Counted from the stretch's first letter, positions 1-9,584 are shown. The stretch is DNA of 64,000 nucleotides from Terrabacter tumescens (GCF_014646815.1 NZ_BMNZ01000001.1:248001-312000); one strand, 5' to 3'. Numbers and translations are program-made. Notes: a model not told the origin generated them from the sequence alone.

Positions 1-483
1 GCCCTCGCTCGAGGCGATGGCCTGCAGGGCTGCGACGACGGAGTCGGGACGGCTGGCGAGGTAGGAGAGGTAGTGCTCCGACCAGAACCGGTCGTGCGCA
101 CGGGCCTGGTCCGGGTCGCGCCTCGCGGCCGTGAGCTCGCGTCGCTCGTCGGTCTCCCACGGCAGGGCACGCTCGGCGGCCGGGATGCCCGACTCGTCGG
201 TGTCCTCGCGGTAGAGCGTGTGGTGGTGGTGCGTCACGCCCTCGACCGCGCGGAGGGGGCCGTCGCCCTCCTTGGCCAGCTCGACGTGGGTGCGCAGGTC
301 GACGATGTCGGTGACGCCGTAGTCGCCCACGAGTGTCTCCACGGCGGCGGCGGAGAGGTCCTGGAGGTTGTCCGAGCGCAGCAACCGGCGGGGGCGGACG
401 GTGTCACCGTCGGCTGTCACCATGCCTCCGAGGTCACGCATGTTGACGACGCCGTCGATCTCGATCCAGTGGGGGAGGTACAC
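1..483 (-). CDS. Tyrosine phosphatase family protein, C-terminus outside window
   Basis: Only the first 161 residues are visible; the gene runs off the left edge. The N-terminal motif NMRDLGG (residues 14-20) is the hallmark of the bacterial tyrosine/lipid phosphatase family that includes Mycobacterium PtpB-like proteins (Y_phosphatase3). The catalytic HCxxGKDRT loop would lie further on and cannot be checked. The start is the GTG at 483, because an in-frame TAG lies only a few codons upstream and no better start exists; there is no clear Shine-Dalgarno. The gene is divergent from the MFS transporter, with a gap of about 95 bases. Substrate unknown. Confidence 0.8.
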   Translation of the reverse strand, partial: MYLPHWIEIDGVVNMRDLGGMVTADGDTVRPRRLLRSDNLQDLSAAAVETLVGDYGVTDIVDLRTHVELAKEGDGPLRAVEGVTHHHHTLYREDTDESGIPAAERALPWETDERRELTAARRDPDQARAHDRFWSEHYLSYLASRPDSVVAALQAIASSEG

Positions 484-578
484 GTCAGAAGCCTATGCGA
501 CCTGGGGAATCCGGTTGCGGCGACCTGCCTACCGTCAGATATCTTGACGTCGAGACAGATTGAGCGAGGGAGACGAGC

Positions 579-1841
579 GTGACGTCCAGCACCACTCCAC
601 CTGTGGCAGCGCCCCTGACCCGGCGGGGCGTCCCGGTGGACCACGACCTGCGCATCCTCGCCGTCGGGTCGTTCGCCAACCGGTTCGGCGCCGGCGCCGT
701 CCTCACGACGAGCGCGCTCTACTTCACCCGGCAGGTCGGCTTCAGCGCCACCGAGGTCGCCCTCGCGATGTCCGTGTCGGCGATCGTCGGCATCGTCGTC
801 CAGGTGCCCGCCGGGCACCTCGGCGACACCCGCGGGCCGCGCCGGGTGCTCACCGCGTTCATGGTCGGCGCCGCGGTCTTCAGTGCACCGCCGGTCCTCG
901 CGACCACCCCGTGGGCGCTCGCCCTCCTGCTCGGCGTGCTCGCCTTCTTCGAGCGGGGCGCGGGCGCCGTCAACCAGGGCGTCATCGCCCAGCTCGCGAC
1001 CGGCGGCCGCGGGGTGCTCTTCAAGGCCTACCTGCGCGCCGTCACCAACACCGCCCTCGGGCTCGGCTCGGTCTTCGGCGGTGCGGCCCTCATCATCGAC
1101 GAGCGCTGGGCCTACGTCGGCGTCTTCGTCCTCAACGCCGTCTTCACCGGCTTCGCCGCCTGGAACACGACCCGGCTGCCCGACATCGCGCCCCACGCCC
1201 GGGCGGTCGGCGAGCCGCGACTCGCCGTCGTGCGTGACTGGCCCTACGTCGTCATCACCGTCCTCACCGGGCTCTTCTCCCTCCACTTCTTCGTCATGGA
1301 GCTCGGGCTCGCGCTCTACGTCTCCGCCCGCACGGCCGCCCCGACCGTCATGGTGGCGATCCTGCTCATCCTCAACACGGCTGCCGTCGCGCTCTTCCAG
1401 GTGCGTCTGTCGCGCCGCGCGGACTCGGTGGAGGCCGGTGCGCGGGCGCTCGTGCGCGGGGCCTGGTGGATCGCGGCCGGCTTCGCCGTCGTCGCGCTCG
1501 CCGACCGGGGGAGCCGCTGGCTCGCCGTCGGTGCCCTCGTCGTCGGGTCCCTCGTGCACGTCGTCGGCGAGATGATCGGCTCGGGCGGCCAGTGGGGGCT
1601 GCAGATGGGGCTCGCGCCGCACGAGCGGCAGGGGCAGTACCAAGGCTTCGCCGGGCTCGGCTTCAGCGTGCTCGCCGTCGTCGCGCCCCCGGTCGTCACC
1701 TACTTCTGCGTCGACCTCGGCGAGACGGGCTGGCTCATCCTGGCTGCCTTCATGGTCGTCATCGCGCTCGTCTCGGTCCCGGCGGCCCGGTGGGCGCTCG
1801 CGTCCCGGGCCCGCTACGGCGTCACGACGCACTCCGGCTGA
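579..1841 (+). CDS. MFS transporter
   Basis: The 420-residue protein has the pattern of about 12 hydrophobic helices expected of a major facilitator superfamily permease, with a basic loop after helix 2-3 (GHLGDTRGPRR, the MFS motif A region). It starts at GTG 579, preceded by the purine-rich GAGGGAGA at 566-573. It probably exports a small molecule or drug by proton antiport, but nothing in the sequence reveals the substrate. It stands alone between a divergent phosphatase gene and a convergent cyclophilin gene. MFS membership is secure; the role is unknown. Confidence 0.85.
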   Translation: MTSSTTPPVAAPLTRRGVPVDHDLRILAVGSFANRFGAGAVLTTSALYFTRQVGFSATEVALAMSVSAIVGIVVQVPAGHLGDTRGPRRVLTAFMVGAAVFSAPPVLATTPWALALLLGVLAFFERGAGAVNQGVIAQLATGGRGVLFKAYLRAVTNTALGLGSVFGGAALIIDERWAYVGVFVLNAVFTGFAAWNTTRLPDIAPHARAVGEPRLAVVRDWPYVVITVLTGLFSLHFFVMELGLALYVSARTAAPTVMVAILLILNTAAVALFQVRLSRRADSVEAGARALVRGAWWIAAGFAVVALADRGSRWLAVGALVVGSLVHVVGEMIGSGGQWGLQMGLAPHERQGQYQGFAGLGFSVLAVVAPPVVTYFCVDLGETGWLILAAFMVVIALVSVPAARWALASRARYGVTTHSG

Positions 1842-1882
1842 CGCGCCCTGCCCGCGCCGTCGTGGGCGGCCAGCGTGATTGG

Positions 1883-2611
1883 TCAGCGTGGCCGGACGTC
1901 GACGCGGAGGATGCTGATCGACTGCCAGGGCGGCCCGTCGTCCCTGAAGTCCTCGCCGCCGACGCCTGCGACGTGCTCGACGACCGCGAGTCCCGAGGTG
2001 ACCCGCCCGATCAGCGAGTAGACGGGCGACCCGGACCCCACGGTGAAGGCGTGGTGGACGATGAAGAACTCGCCGGACGTGCTCGGGAAGCCGTCACCGC
2101 GCGCCACGCCGACGTCACCGACCCGGTAGGTGCGGTCGGCCGGGACGTTCTCGAGCGGCAGGCCGTAGCCGGGGTCGGCCGTGCTGCGCCCCGTCGGGTC
2201 GCCGCACTGCAGGAACGCCGTCGGGGCGCGCCCCGAGGTGAGCCGGTGGCAGACGCTCGGGCTCCAGTAGCCGGACCGCGCCAGCGTGACGAACGAGGCC
2301 ACGCTCCTCGGGGCCTGCTTCCCGTCGAGCACCAGCGACACCTCCCCGCACGTCGTGTGCAGCACGGCGCTCCAGCCGGAGCCGAGCGCGACCGACGCGG
2401 GCGGTGGGGTCGCGAACGTCGGGTAGGTCGAGGGCGCGACCGGCGGGGGTGCGCACGTGCCGGCCGAGGTGCGCGCCGAGGCGCCGGTCTCGCCCGGTCG
2501 GGGCTGGGAGGTCGCGGTGGAGCATGCGGCAGCCGCCAGGGCGAGCGCGACCGACACCATGCCCGCGACGACGCGCGACACCTTGGGTCGTGACGGCTGC
2601 CCACCAGCCAT
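1883..2611 (-). CDS. Secreted lipoprotein peptidyl-prolyl isomerase (cyclophilin type)
   Basis: The 242-residue protein begins with a lipoprotein signal peptide (MAGGQPSRPK, a hydrophobic stretch, then lipobox LAAAAC), so it should be anchored outside the membrane. A Pro/Thr-rich linker follows, then a cyclophilin domain from about residue 90 to the end. The conserved core FLQCGDPTG and the late FFIVHH segment (canonical FFI) are recognisable. The usual FHR active-site tripeptide reads CHR, so catalytic strength is uncertain. The ATG at 2611 is chosen because it gives the signal peptide; the frame is open further upstream but would bury it. Probable role: prolyl isomerisation of exported proteins. 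Confidence 0.8.
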   Translation of the reverse strand: MAGGQPSRPKVSRVVAGMVSVALALAAAACSTATSQPRPGETGASARTSAGTCAPPPVAPSTYPTFATPPPASVALGSGWSAVLHTTCGEVSLVLDGKQAPRSVASFVTLARSGYWSPSVCHRLTSGRAPTAFLQCGDPTGRSTADPGYGLPLENVPADRTYRVGDVGVARGDGFPSTSGEFFIVHHAFTVGSGSPVYSLIGRVTSGLAVVEHVAGVGGEDFRDDGPPWQSISILRVDVRPR

Positions 2612-2654
2612 GAGGGCAGCGTACGTCGTGGACGGGACACCGCTCCGGGGCTGG

Positions 2655-2660
2655 GACAAT
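2655..2660 (+). promoter_or_regulatory. Putative -10 box of hemW (leaderless)
   Basis: GACAAT lies six bases before the ATG at 2667. The GGAGG directly touching the ATG is too close to act as a Shine-Dalgarno, so transcription probably starts at or next to the start codon. Confidence 0.5.
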
Positions 2661-2666
2661 GGAGGT

Positions 2667-3902
2667 ATGCCGCCCTCCGCCCTGCCCGACGGGGACCCCG
2701 CTCCCGCCACGGGTGAGCTGCCACCCGCAGCCCTCTCCGACGTCTCGCGGACCGACCTCGGCATCTACGTCCACGTGCCGTTCTGCACGGTGCGCTGCGG
2801 CTACTGCGACTTCAACACCTACACCCTGACCGAGCTGGGCGGTCCCGGCGCCAGCATCGGCATCGACACCTACGCCGACGCGGCCGTGCGCGAGCTCGAC
2901 CTCGCCCGAACCGTCCTGGGTGACGAGGCGCCGGCGGTCTCGACGGTCTTCGTCGGCGGTGGCACTCCCACGATGTTGAGGTCACGCGACCTCGTGTCGG
3001 TGCTCGACGGCATACGCGACCGTTTCGGGCTGGCGCCGGACGCGGAGGTCACGACGGAGGCCAACCCCGACTCCGTGACGCCCGAGTCGCTGCGCGAGCT
3101 CGCCGACGGGGGCTTCACCCGCGTCTCCGTGGGCATGCAGTCGGCGGTGCCGCACGTGCTGCACACGCTCGAGCGCACGCACGACCCCGAGAACGTCGCG
3201 CGCGCCGTGGCGGCCACCCGCGCTGCCGGCATGCAGGTCAGCGTCGACCTCATCTACGGCACGCCGGGGGAGTCGCTCGAGGACTGGCGCCGCAGCCTCG
3301 AGGCCGCGATCGCGCTCGAGCCCGACCACGTATCCGCCTACGCGCTCGTCGTCGAGGACGGCACGAAGCTGGCCGCTCAGGTGCGTCGTGGTGTCGTGCC
3401 CGCGCCCGAGGACGACGACGAGGCGGACAAGTACGAGCTCGCCGACGAGCTGCTGACGGCCGCGGGCTTCGGCTGGTACGAGGTGAGCAACTGGGCCCGC
3501 TCCGAGCGGCAGCGGTGCCGCCACAACGTCGCGTACTGGGCCGGCACGAACTGGTGGGGCGTCGGGCCGGGGGCGCACAGCCACGTCGGCGACGTGCGCT
3601 GGTGGAACGTCAAGCACCCGAGTGCGTATGCCGGCCGGCTGGCTGCCGGGCAGTCGCCCGCCCATGCGCGTGAGACCCTCACCGACGAGCAGCGCTACGA
3701 CGAGCGTGTGCTGCTCGGCACACGCCTCGTCGAGGGACTGCCCGTCTCGGATCTGCGAGGATCGGGACGCACCGCGGTGGCCGGCCTCATCGCCGACGGT
3801 CTCGTGGACGGGTCTGCGGCCCTGCGGGACTCGCGGCTCGTCCTGACCCGCCGAGGGCGGCTGCTCGCCGACACCGTGGTGCACCGGCTCCTCGCCGCCT
3901 GA
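2667..3902 (+). CDS. hemW: Radical SAM heme chaperone HemW (coproporphyrinogen III oxidase-like)
   Basis: The 411-residue protein carries the radical SAM cluster motif CxxxCxxC at Cys40, Cys44 and Cys47, preceded by YVHVPFC as is typical of HemW, and the SAM-binding GGGTPT motif further on. HemW-type proteins bind heme and are thought to deliver it to respiratory enzymes; older annotations call them oxygen-independent coproporphyrinogen oxidase. The position just upstream of hrcA-dnaJ is the conserved order in actinobacteria. The ATG at 2667 is preferred over upstream in-frame starts, which would overlap the divergent lipoprotein gene and add unrelated residues. Confidence 0.93.
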   Translation: MPPSALPDGDPAPATGELPPAALSDVSRTDLGIYVHVPFCTVRCGYCDFNTYTLTELGGPGASIGIDTYADAAVRELDLARTVLGDEAPAVSTVFVGGGTPTMLRSRDLVSVLDGIRDRFGLAPDAEVTTEANPDSVTPESLRELADGGFTRVSVGMQSAVPHVLHTLERTHDPENVARAVAATRAAGMQVSVDLIYGTPGESLEDWRRSLEAAIALEPDHVSAYALVVEDGTKLAAQVRRGVVPAPEDDDEADKYELADELLTAAGFGWYEVSNWARSERQRCRHNVAYWAGTNWWGVGPGAHSHVGDVRWWNVKHPSAYAGRLAAGQSPAHARETLTDEQRYDERVLLGTRLVEGLPVSDLRGSGRTAVAGLIADGLVDGSAALRDSRLVLTRRGRLLADTVVHRLLAA

Positions 3903-3926
3903 GGGGCCCCGACGAAGAAGGGCGCC

Positions 3927-5480
3927 ATGAGCGAGACCGTGTCGACGACGACCCCCGGTGAGATCCCCGACGAGACCTCCGGTGACGGGACGAGCCACCC
4001 CGAGCAGGTCGGAGCCGTCGCAGGCAGCGCGCCGGCGGACCGCCTCCCGGCAGACGCGGTGGCGGCGGCACGCCGCGCCTTCGAGCAGGACGTCACCAAG
4101 CCGCGCCCGTGGCGGGTCGCCCAGCTCCGGGCGCTGCGGACCCTCCTCGTCGAGCACGAGCACGAGATCGCGCAGGCCCTGCACGCCGACCTCGGCAAGA
4201 GCGCGACCGAGGCCTGGGTCACCGAGACCGGCTTCGTCGTGCGGGAGATCGACCACACGCTGCGCCACCTGCGGGCCTGGACCGCGCCCCGTCGGGTGCG
4301 GGTTCCCTTGTCGCTCAAGCCGGGACGGGCCAAGATCGTGCGCGAGCCGCTCGGTGTCGTGCTCGTCATCGCGCCGTGGAACTATCCCGTCCAGCTGTGC
4401 CTGGCGCCGCTCGTCGGGGCGCTCGCCGCAGGAAACGCCGTCGTGCTCAAGCCGAGCGAGGTCGCCCCGGCCACGTCCGCGCTCCTCGCGCGGCTCCTGC
4501 CGATGTACCTCGACACCTCCGCCGTGCACGTCGTCGAGGGAGGGGTCCCGGAGACGACGGAGCTTCTCGCGCAACGCTTCGACCACATCTTCTACACCGG
4601 CAACGGCGCGGTCGGGCGGATCGTGCTCGAGGCGGCGACCAAGCACCTGACGCCGGTGACGCTGGAGCTCGGGGGCAAGTCGCCGGCCTACGTCTCCGAC
4701 GACGCCGACCTCCCGGTCGCGGCGCAGCGTCTCGTGTGGGGGAAGTTCACCAACGCGGGCCAGACCTGCGTCGCGCCGGACTACGTCATCGCGAGCCGGC
4801 AGACGCTCGAGGCGCTGAAGCCCCTGCTCGTCGACGCCATCCGCGCGGCCTTCGGCCCCGACCCGTCGACCTCGCCCGACTACGGACGCATCATCGGCGC
4901 CCGACACTTCGACCGCCTCGCCGCGCTCGTCGACCCGGCGCGGGTCGTCACCGGCGGCCGGTCGGACGCCGCGACCCGCTACCTCGAGCCGACGGTCGTC
5001 GACGTGGTGGACGCCGACGACCCGCGCGAGCTGGTGATGCGCGAGGAGATCTTCGGGCCCGTCCTCCCGCTCGTGCCCGTCGACGGGCTCGACGCCGCCA
5101 TCGACTTCGTGAACCGCCGCGACAAGCCTCTCGCCCTCTACGTCTTCACCACCTCCGACGCCGTGCGACGACGCTTCGAGCGCGACACCTCCTCGGGCGC
5201 GCTCGCCTTCAACGTCCCCCTCGCGCACCTGGCCGTGCCGGGCCTTCCCTTCGGCGGCGTCGGGGCGAGTGGGACGGGCGCCTACCACGGCGAGCGGTCG
5301 ATCGAGCTCTTCTCCCACGCCAAGTCGGTGCTGTCGCTGCCGACCCGGCCGGACACGACCGTGTTCGTGCGGCCGCCATTCTCCTCTGCCAAGCAGCAGG
5401 TGATCCGTCGGGTCGCCGTGCCGGGCCGGCGTCGGGGTGGACGGGGCGCCTCCGGCGGCGCCGCGCCGGGCGCTGAATGA
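3927..5480 (+). CDS. NAD(P)-dependent aldehyde dehydrogenase, class 3 type
   Basis: The 517-residue protein oxidises aldehydes to carboxylates. The catalytic pair is visible: Glu247 in [10 protein letters not shown] and Cys281 in [11 protein letters not shown]; the latter wording is typical of the ALDH3/fatty-aldehyde group. The cofactor-binding APWNYP motif is at about 150-155. The first 45 residues are an acidic, Ser/Thr-rich extension absent from most family members, and the last 30 are Arg/Gly-rich. Start ATG 3927 has GAAGAAGGG eight bases upstream. It follows hemW by 24 bases and may be co-transcribed. Substrate unknown. Confidence 0.9.
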   Translation: MSETVSTTTPGEIPDETSGDGTSHPEQVGAVAGSAPADRLPADAVAAARRAFEQDVTKPRPWRVAQLRALRTLLVEHEHEIAQALHADLGKSATEAWVTETGFVVREIDHTLRHLRAWTAPRRVRVPLSLKPGRAKIVREPLGVVLVIAPWNYPVQLCLAPLVGALAAGNAVVLKPSEVAPATSALLARLLPMYLDTSAVHVVEGGVPETTELLAQRFDHIFYTGNGAVGRIVLEAATKHLTPVTLELGGKSPAYVSDDADLPVAAQRLVWGKFTNAGQTCVAPDYVIASRQTLEALKPLLVDAIRAAFGPDPSTSPDYGRIIGARHFDRLAALVDPARVVTGGRSDAATRYLEPTVVDVVDADDPRELVMREEIFGPVLPLVPVDGLDAAIDFVNRRDKPLALYVFTTSDAVRRRFERDTSSGALAFNVPLAHLAVPGLPFGGVGASGTGAYHGERSIELFSHAKSVLSLPTRPDTTVFVRPPFSSAKQQVIRRVAVPGRRRGGRGASGGAAPGAE

Positions 5481-5580
5481 CAGCGGTGTCATTAGCACGA
5501 CATTGAGCGAATAGGGGGGATTTGTCGCTCGTGTCGCGTGGTATTTCTGGGAAAGGAGTGTGCTCCCGGCGGGAATGTCC

Positions 5581-5586
5581 TAGATT
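5581..5586 (+). promoter_or_regulatory. Putative -10 box of CHAP gene
   Basis: TAGATT lies 35 bases before the start at 5622, giving a short leader that contains GGGAGA as ribosome binding site. The 5481-5580 stretch is visibly AT-richer than the neighbouring coding DNA. No known riboswitch fold could be matched. Confidence 0.4.
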
Positions 5587-5621
5587 GCGGGTGGCATTCA
5601 CGGCGATCACGGGAGACTCAC

Positions 5622-7349
5622 ATGCCTCTGGCCATCGACGACCAGGCAGGTCGGGTCCCGGACCTCCGCGCTCTGCCTGCCGGCCCCGCCGCCCCGCTCG
5701 CGCCCGTAGCGCACCGACGCGGGCGCCCTGCCACCGTCCTGCTCGGCATCGTCGCGATGCTCGTGGCGGCCGTCGGTCTGGCCGCCCCCGCGCGTTCGGC
5801 CGAGTGGATCGTCCTGTGCAGCGGGTACGACGCCTGCCAGAGTTCTGGCTACTCGCATGCTGGCTACAAGGAAAACAGCGCGACGAGCTACTGGCGCCAG
5901 TCGACGGGACACAACTGCACCAACTACGTGGCCTATCGCTTGGTGAAGAATGGGCTGCCCAACACCAAGCCGGCCACTCTGTCGGGGAATGCCTACAACT
6001 GGGGGCCCTCCTTTGCGGCCCAGACCAACACGAGCCCGGCCGTCGGCTCGGTGGCTTGGTGGGACACGTCCTACTCCTCGACGGGACACGTCGCTTATGT
6101 CGAGAAGGTCCTGTCGGCTTCAGAGATCATCATCTCCGAGGACAACTGGGGCGGCGACTTCCGATGGCGCAGGGTGACAGCCAGTGGTGGCCGCTGGCCC
6201 AAGGGCTTCATTCACCTGAAGGACCAGGGCGCAACCATTGCCACCGATGGTCGGGCGTTCCAGGTCGCCGCACCGTCGCGCCTTCTCGACACGAGAACGG
6301 GTCTCGGGGCACCGCTCGGCAAGGTGCAGGCGGGCAAGGCTGTCACCGTTCAGGTCACGGGGCGTTCCGGTGTGCCCGCCGCAGGAGTCGGGACCGTGAT
6401 GCTCAACGTCAACGTCACCGCCCCTGTCACTTCGGGCTACCTGACTGCGCATGCGAATGGCACCGCCCAGCCGAGCTCGCGGGCCGTGTCATACCCGGCG
6501 GGTGGGGTCACCACAACTCTGGTTCTCAGTCGTGTCGGCACGGATGGCAAGGTCCGCTTCTACTCGTCTGCTACGACGGACATCTCGGCCGACCTCGTCG
6601 GATGGTCGCCGACGGGAGGCTATGTCTCCGGAGGTGCCCCGGTTCGAGTGCTGGACACACGTACTGGCACGGGTGCGCCCAAGGCTCGCCTTGCCGCCGG
6701 AGGTAGCGTGACGCTCCCCTTGGCCGGCAAGGCCGGCATGCCGACAACAGGGGTGGCCGCCGTGCTCCTCGACGTGTCAGCATCTGCGCCTTCGGCCGCC
6801 GGCTGGCTCACCACGTGGGCAGCCGGGTCGGCGCGTCCGGCCGCTCCCCAAGTGCGATACGAGAGCACCGTCGCCGCCACCGGTCTGGTTCAGGCCCGTC
6901 TTGGCTCGAACGGTGCGGTGACGATCCACTCCACCGCCCAGACCGACCTACTCGTTGATGTGGTGGGCTGGCTGCCAGTGGGAGCGGACCAGGTCGCTGT
7001 AGGACCCAGCCGTGTCCTCGACAGCCAGACTGGGCTGGGATACCCGTTGGGTCGCGTGGCGGCTGGTCACGCGCCGAGCGTCTCGGTCGTCGGAAAGGCT
7101 GGCGTGCCAGCCACCGGCGTCAGGGCCGTCGTGCTGACCGTCACCGTCGTCTCGCCGACAAGCGCCGGGTACGTCACGGCATACCCGAGTGGCTCTACTG
7201 AGCCTCCATATGCAACGGCCAAGTACGCCGCAGGTAGGACCGTGACGAACACGGTGCTGGTACCGGTGGGTCTGAACGGTGCCGTGAGCGTCAAGACATC
7301 CGCCTCCGCGTATCTGAAGGTGGACGTGCAGGGATACGTGCGCTGGTGA
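5622..7349 (+). CDS. Secreted CHAP-domain amidase with three C-terminal beta-type repeats
   Basis: The 575-residue protein has a signal peptide (hydrophobic 38-55, cleavage likely after ARSA at 57-60). A CHAP peptidase/amidase domain spans about 90-200, with the catalytic Cys99 in HNCTNYVAY and His156 in TGHVAYVE. Three repeats of about 115 residues follow, beginning near 217, 337 and 460. Each opens with PSR/PVR-[LV]LD[TS] and ends with a DLVGW/DVVGW/DVQGY-type strand. The domain pattern suggests peptidoglycan cleavage with repeats for surface binding. Composition is AT-richer than neighbouring genes (many codons ending in A or T), which suggests transfer or relaxed codon selection. Start ATG 5622 follows GGGAGA. 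Confidence 0.85.
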   Translation: MPLAIDDQAGRVPDLRALPAGPAAPLAPVAHRRGRPATVLLGIVAMLVAAVGLAAPARSAEWIVLCSGYDACQSSGYSHAGYKENSATSYWRQSTGHNCTNYVAYRLVKNGLPNTKPATLSGNAYNWGPSFAAQTNTSPAVGSVAWWDTSYSSTGHVAYVEKVLSASEIIISEDNWGGDFRWRRVTASGGRWPKGFIHLKDQGATIATDGRAFQVAAPSRLLDTRTGLGAPLGKVQAGKAVTVQVTGRSGVPAAGVGTVMLNVNVTAPVTSGYLTAHANGTAQPSSRAVSYPAGGVTTTLVLSRVGTDGKVRFYSSATTDISADLVGWSPTGGYVSGGAPVRVLDTRTGTGAPKARLAAGGSVTLPLAGKAGMPTTGVAAVLLDVSASAPSAAGWLTTWAAGSARPAAPQVRYESTVAATGLVQARLGSNGAVTIHSTAQTDLLVDVVGWLPVGADQVAVGPSRVLDSQTGLGYPLGRVAAGHAPSVSVVGKAGVPATGVRAVVLTVTVVSPTSAGYVTAYPSGSTEPPYATAKYAAGRTVTNTVLVPVGLNGAVSVKTSASAYLKVDVQGYVRW

Positions 7350-7360
7350 CAAAGAGTGCC

Positions 7361-7384
7361 CACGTCCTCATGCGATGAGGCGTG
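7361..7384. terminator. Small hairpin between convergent genes
   Basis: CCTCAT-GCG-ATGAGG (7366-7380) lies between the end of the CHAP gene and the end of the convergent DUF3097 gene. The stem is short and lacks a T-run, so terminator function is only a possibility. Confidence 0.3.
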
Positions 7385-7423
7385 CGGAGGTCGCGCTGAG
7401 GACGCGTCTGACCAGGTCGGCGA

Positions 7424-8308
7424 CTACGCCCCGGGCTCGGTGACGAAGTCGATGAGCTCCTCGACGCTCGCGAGGAGCGTGGGCTCGAGGTCGGCGTAGG
7501 ACCGCACCGTCCCGAGGATGCGCTTCCACGCCTGCGCGATGTCCGCCTGGCTCGAGTGGGCCCACCCGAGCTCGGCACAGATGCCGTGCTTCCACGACGT
7601 GCCGCGGGGGATGACCGGCCACTGCTGCCAGCCGAGCCGCTCGGGGCGCACGGACTGCCACACGTCGACGTACGGGTGGCCGAGGACCTTCACGTGCTGG
7701 CTGATCCCGGGCAGCGCGCGCGCCTGCTCGACGATGCGGGCCTCCTTCGTGCCGGGCACGAGGTGGTCGACGAGGACGCCCATCCGACGTCCGGGGCCGG
7801 GCTGGAACTCGGCGATGATGCCCGCGAGGTCGTCGACGCCGTCCATGAGCTCGACGACGACGCCCTCGACCCGCAGGTCGTCTCCCCAGACCTTCTCGAC
7901 GAGCTCGGCGTCGTGGCGACCCTCGACGTAGATCCGCGAGCCGCTCGCCACGCGGGCGCGCGCGCCCTCGACGGCCACCGAGCCGCTCGCGGTCCTCGAG
8001 GCGGCACGTCGGGCCTCGGCGAGGGCAGCGCCCGCGGCTGCCTTCGGCGGGGTGAGCGTCACGGGAGCCCCGTCGACCAGGAAGCCCGGTCCCAGGGGGA
8101 AGGCCTTGGTGCGTCCGCGGCGGTCCTCGAGGTGCACGACGTGCATCCCGCCCGCCTTCTCGACACGCACGACGGCGCCGACCCAGCCCGTCTCGACCTC
8201 CTCGACGACGAGGTCGGGCTCGGCAGGGGTCGGGGTGGACCGGCCGCGCCTCGGGGCACGCCAGTCGCCGCTGAGCACGTCGGATCCGTAGCGATCGTTG
8301 GGGGACAC
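7424..8308 (-). CDS. DUF3097 family protein
   Basis: A 294-residue protein matching, from memory, the actinobacterial DUF3097 family, which sits next to hemW/hrcA in many genomes. Recognisable stretches are the start MSPNDRYGSDVL, YVEGRHDAELVEKVWGDDLR and the late GWQQWPVIPRG. The YVEGRHDAELV segment resembles a Toprim-like fold, so a nucleic-acid role is conceivable but unproven. The GTG at 8308 is chosen because conservation begins there. No Shine-Dalgarno is seen; the sequence TACGCT ten bases upstream could be a -10 box of a leaderless mRNA. Divergent from hrcA. Confidence 0.8.
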   Translation of the reverse strand: MSPNDRYGSDVLSGDWRAPRRGRSTPTPAEPDLVVEEVETGWVGAVVRVEKAGGMHVVHLEDRRGRTKAFPLGPGFLVDGAPVTLTPPKAAAGAALAEARRAASRTASGSVAVEGARARVASGSRIYVEGRHDAELVEKVWGDDLRVEGVVVELMDGVDDLAGIIAEFQPGPGRRMGVLVDHLVPGTKEARIVEQARALPGISQHVKVLGHPYVDVWQSVRPERLGWQQWPVIPRGTSWKHGICAELGWAHSSQADIAQAWKRILGTVRSYADLEPTLLASVEELIDFVTEPGA

Positions 8309-8436
8309 GACAAGCGAGCGTATGCCGCGTGCCGGCCGTCGGTGGGACGCCACGCTGGGTGCCCCCCGGGTCCACCGCGGGACGGCTCCCAAGGCGCATA
8401 CGGTTGGATGAAATCGGAGATCGGCGGGGCACGACG

Positions 8437-8442
8437 TAGACT
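8437..8442 (+). promoter_or_regulatory. hrcA promoter -10 box
   Basis: TAGACT ends inside the first base of the CIRCE element, so HrcA binding would cover the transcription start. About 100 bases separate it from the hrcA start codon. Confidence 0.65.
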
Positions 8443-8468
8443 TGGCACTCGTCGATCGAGAGTGCCAG
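8442..8468. promoter_or_regulatory. CIRCE operator (HrcA binding site)
   Basis: TTGGCACTC-N9-GAGTGCCAG matches the CIRCE consensus TTAGCACTC-N9-GAGTGCTAA in 15 of 18 arm positions. It lies at the promoter of hrcA-dnaJ, so this operon is expected to be autorepressed by HrcA and derepressed by heat shock. Confidence 0.93.
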
Positions 8469-8540
8469 ACCGACAGCGACAGCAAGAGCGACAGCACGTG
8501 TGACAGGCCGGGAGCGCCGGACCGCGGAGGAGGGAAGACG

Positions 8541-9584
8541 ATGAGCGAGGACCGCAGGCTGATGGTGCTGCGCGCGATCGTGCAGGACTACGTCCAGACC
8601 TCCGAGCCGGTCGGCAGCAAGGCCCTCGTCGAGCGTCACCACCTCGGCGTCAGCGCCGCCACGGTGCGCAACGACATGGCCCTGCTCGAGGAGGAGGGCC
8701 TGATCCACGCGCCGCACACGTCGGCGGGCCGGGTGCCCACCGACGCCGGCTACCGCGTGTTCGTCGACCGGCTCAGCGCCGTCAAGCCGCTGGGCCAGGG
8801 CGAGCGCCGGGCCATCGGGCAGTTCCTCCAGGGCGCCGTGGACCTCGACGACGTCGTCGACCGCACGGTGCGCCTGCTGGCCAGCCTGACGCGCCAGGTC
8901 GCCGTCGTGCAGTACCCGTCGCTGACCCGGTCGACCGTGCGACACATCGAGCTCGTCCCGATGGGCTCCTCGCACCTGATGATCGTCCTCATCGTCAACA
9001 CCGGTCGCGTCGAGCAGCGCGTCGTCGACACCGGCCGCGTGCTGGCCGATGCGACCGGCGAGGCCCTCGTCGCCTCGATCCGGTCGCGCATCAACGAGGT
9101 GGCGGCCGGCGTGCCGTTCACCGTCGCCGCGACGCGGCTGCGACGTCTCGTCGGCGAGGCCGACGAGGCCGACCGCGCTGCCCTCGAGGCCGTCGTCTCG
9201 GCCCTCGGTGACGCCCTCGTCGAGGAGCGCGAGGAGCGTGTCGTCCTCGCGGGTCAGGCCAACCTCGCTCGTGCCGGCGCAGACTTCCCGCGCAGCATCG
9301 GACCCATCCTCGAGGCCCTCGAGGAGCACGTCACCCTGCTGCGCCTGCTCGGCCAGCTCGGCGACGACCCCGAGCTCGTCTCGGTGCGCATCGGGTCGGA
9401 GAACCCCGTGACCGGTCTGCAGTCGACCTCGCTCGTCTCGATGGGCTACGGCTCCGGCTCGGAGCGGGTCGCGAGCCTCGGGGTGCTCGGTCCCACCCGG
9501 ATGGACTACCCCACGACGATGGCGTCGGTCCGCGCCGTCGCGCGCTACGTCTCCGAGATCCTCGACGAGAACCAGGCCACCTGA
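8541..9584 (+). CDS. hrcA: Heat-inducible transcriptional repressor HrcA
   Basis: The 347-residue protein has the N-terminal winged helix of HrcA ([19 protein letters not shown], then [19 protein letters not shown] and [14 protein letters not shown] at about 15-75). The family C-terminal domain is also present, including the late [18 protein letters not shown]. It binds CIRCE elements and represses chaperone genes when GroEL is free. ATG 8541 has a strong GGAGGAGGG upstream. The CIRCE element in its own leader shows autoregulation. dnaJ follows 78 bases downstream. Confidence 0.97.
   Translation: MSEDRRLMVLRAIVQDYVQTSEPVGSKALVERHHLGVSAATVRNDMALLEEEGLIHAPHTSAGRVPTDAGYRVFVDRLSAVKPLGQGERRAIGQFLQGAVDLDDVVDRTVRLLASLTRQVAVVQYPSLTRSTVRHIELVPMGSSHLMIVLIVNTGRVEQRVVDTGRVLADATGEALVASIRSRINEVAAGVPFTVAATRLRRLVGEADEADRAALEAVVSALGDALVEEREERVVLAGQANLARAGADFPRSIGPILEALEEHVTLLRLLGQLGDDPELVSVRIGSENPVTGLQSTSLVSMGYGSGSERVASLGVLGPTRMDYPTTMASVRAVARYVSEILDENQAT

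Noticed and set aside
5481-5621. Riboswitch upstream of the CHAP gene
   Set aside because: The stretch is AT-rich and holds a -10 box, but no conserved riboswitch core could be recognised.
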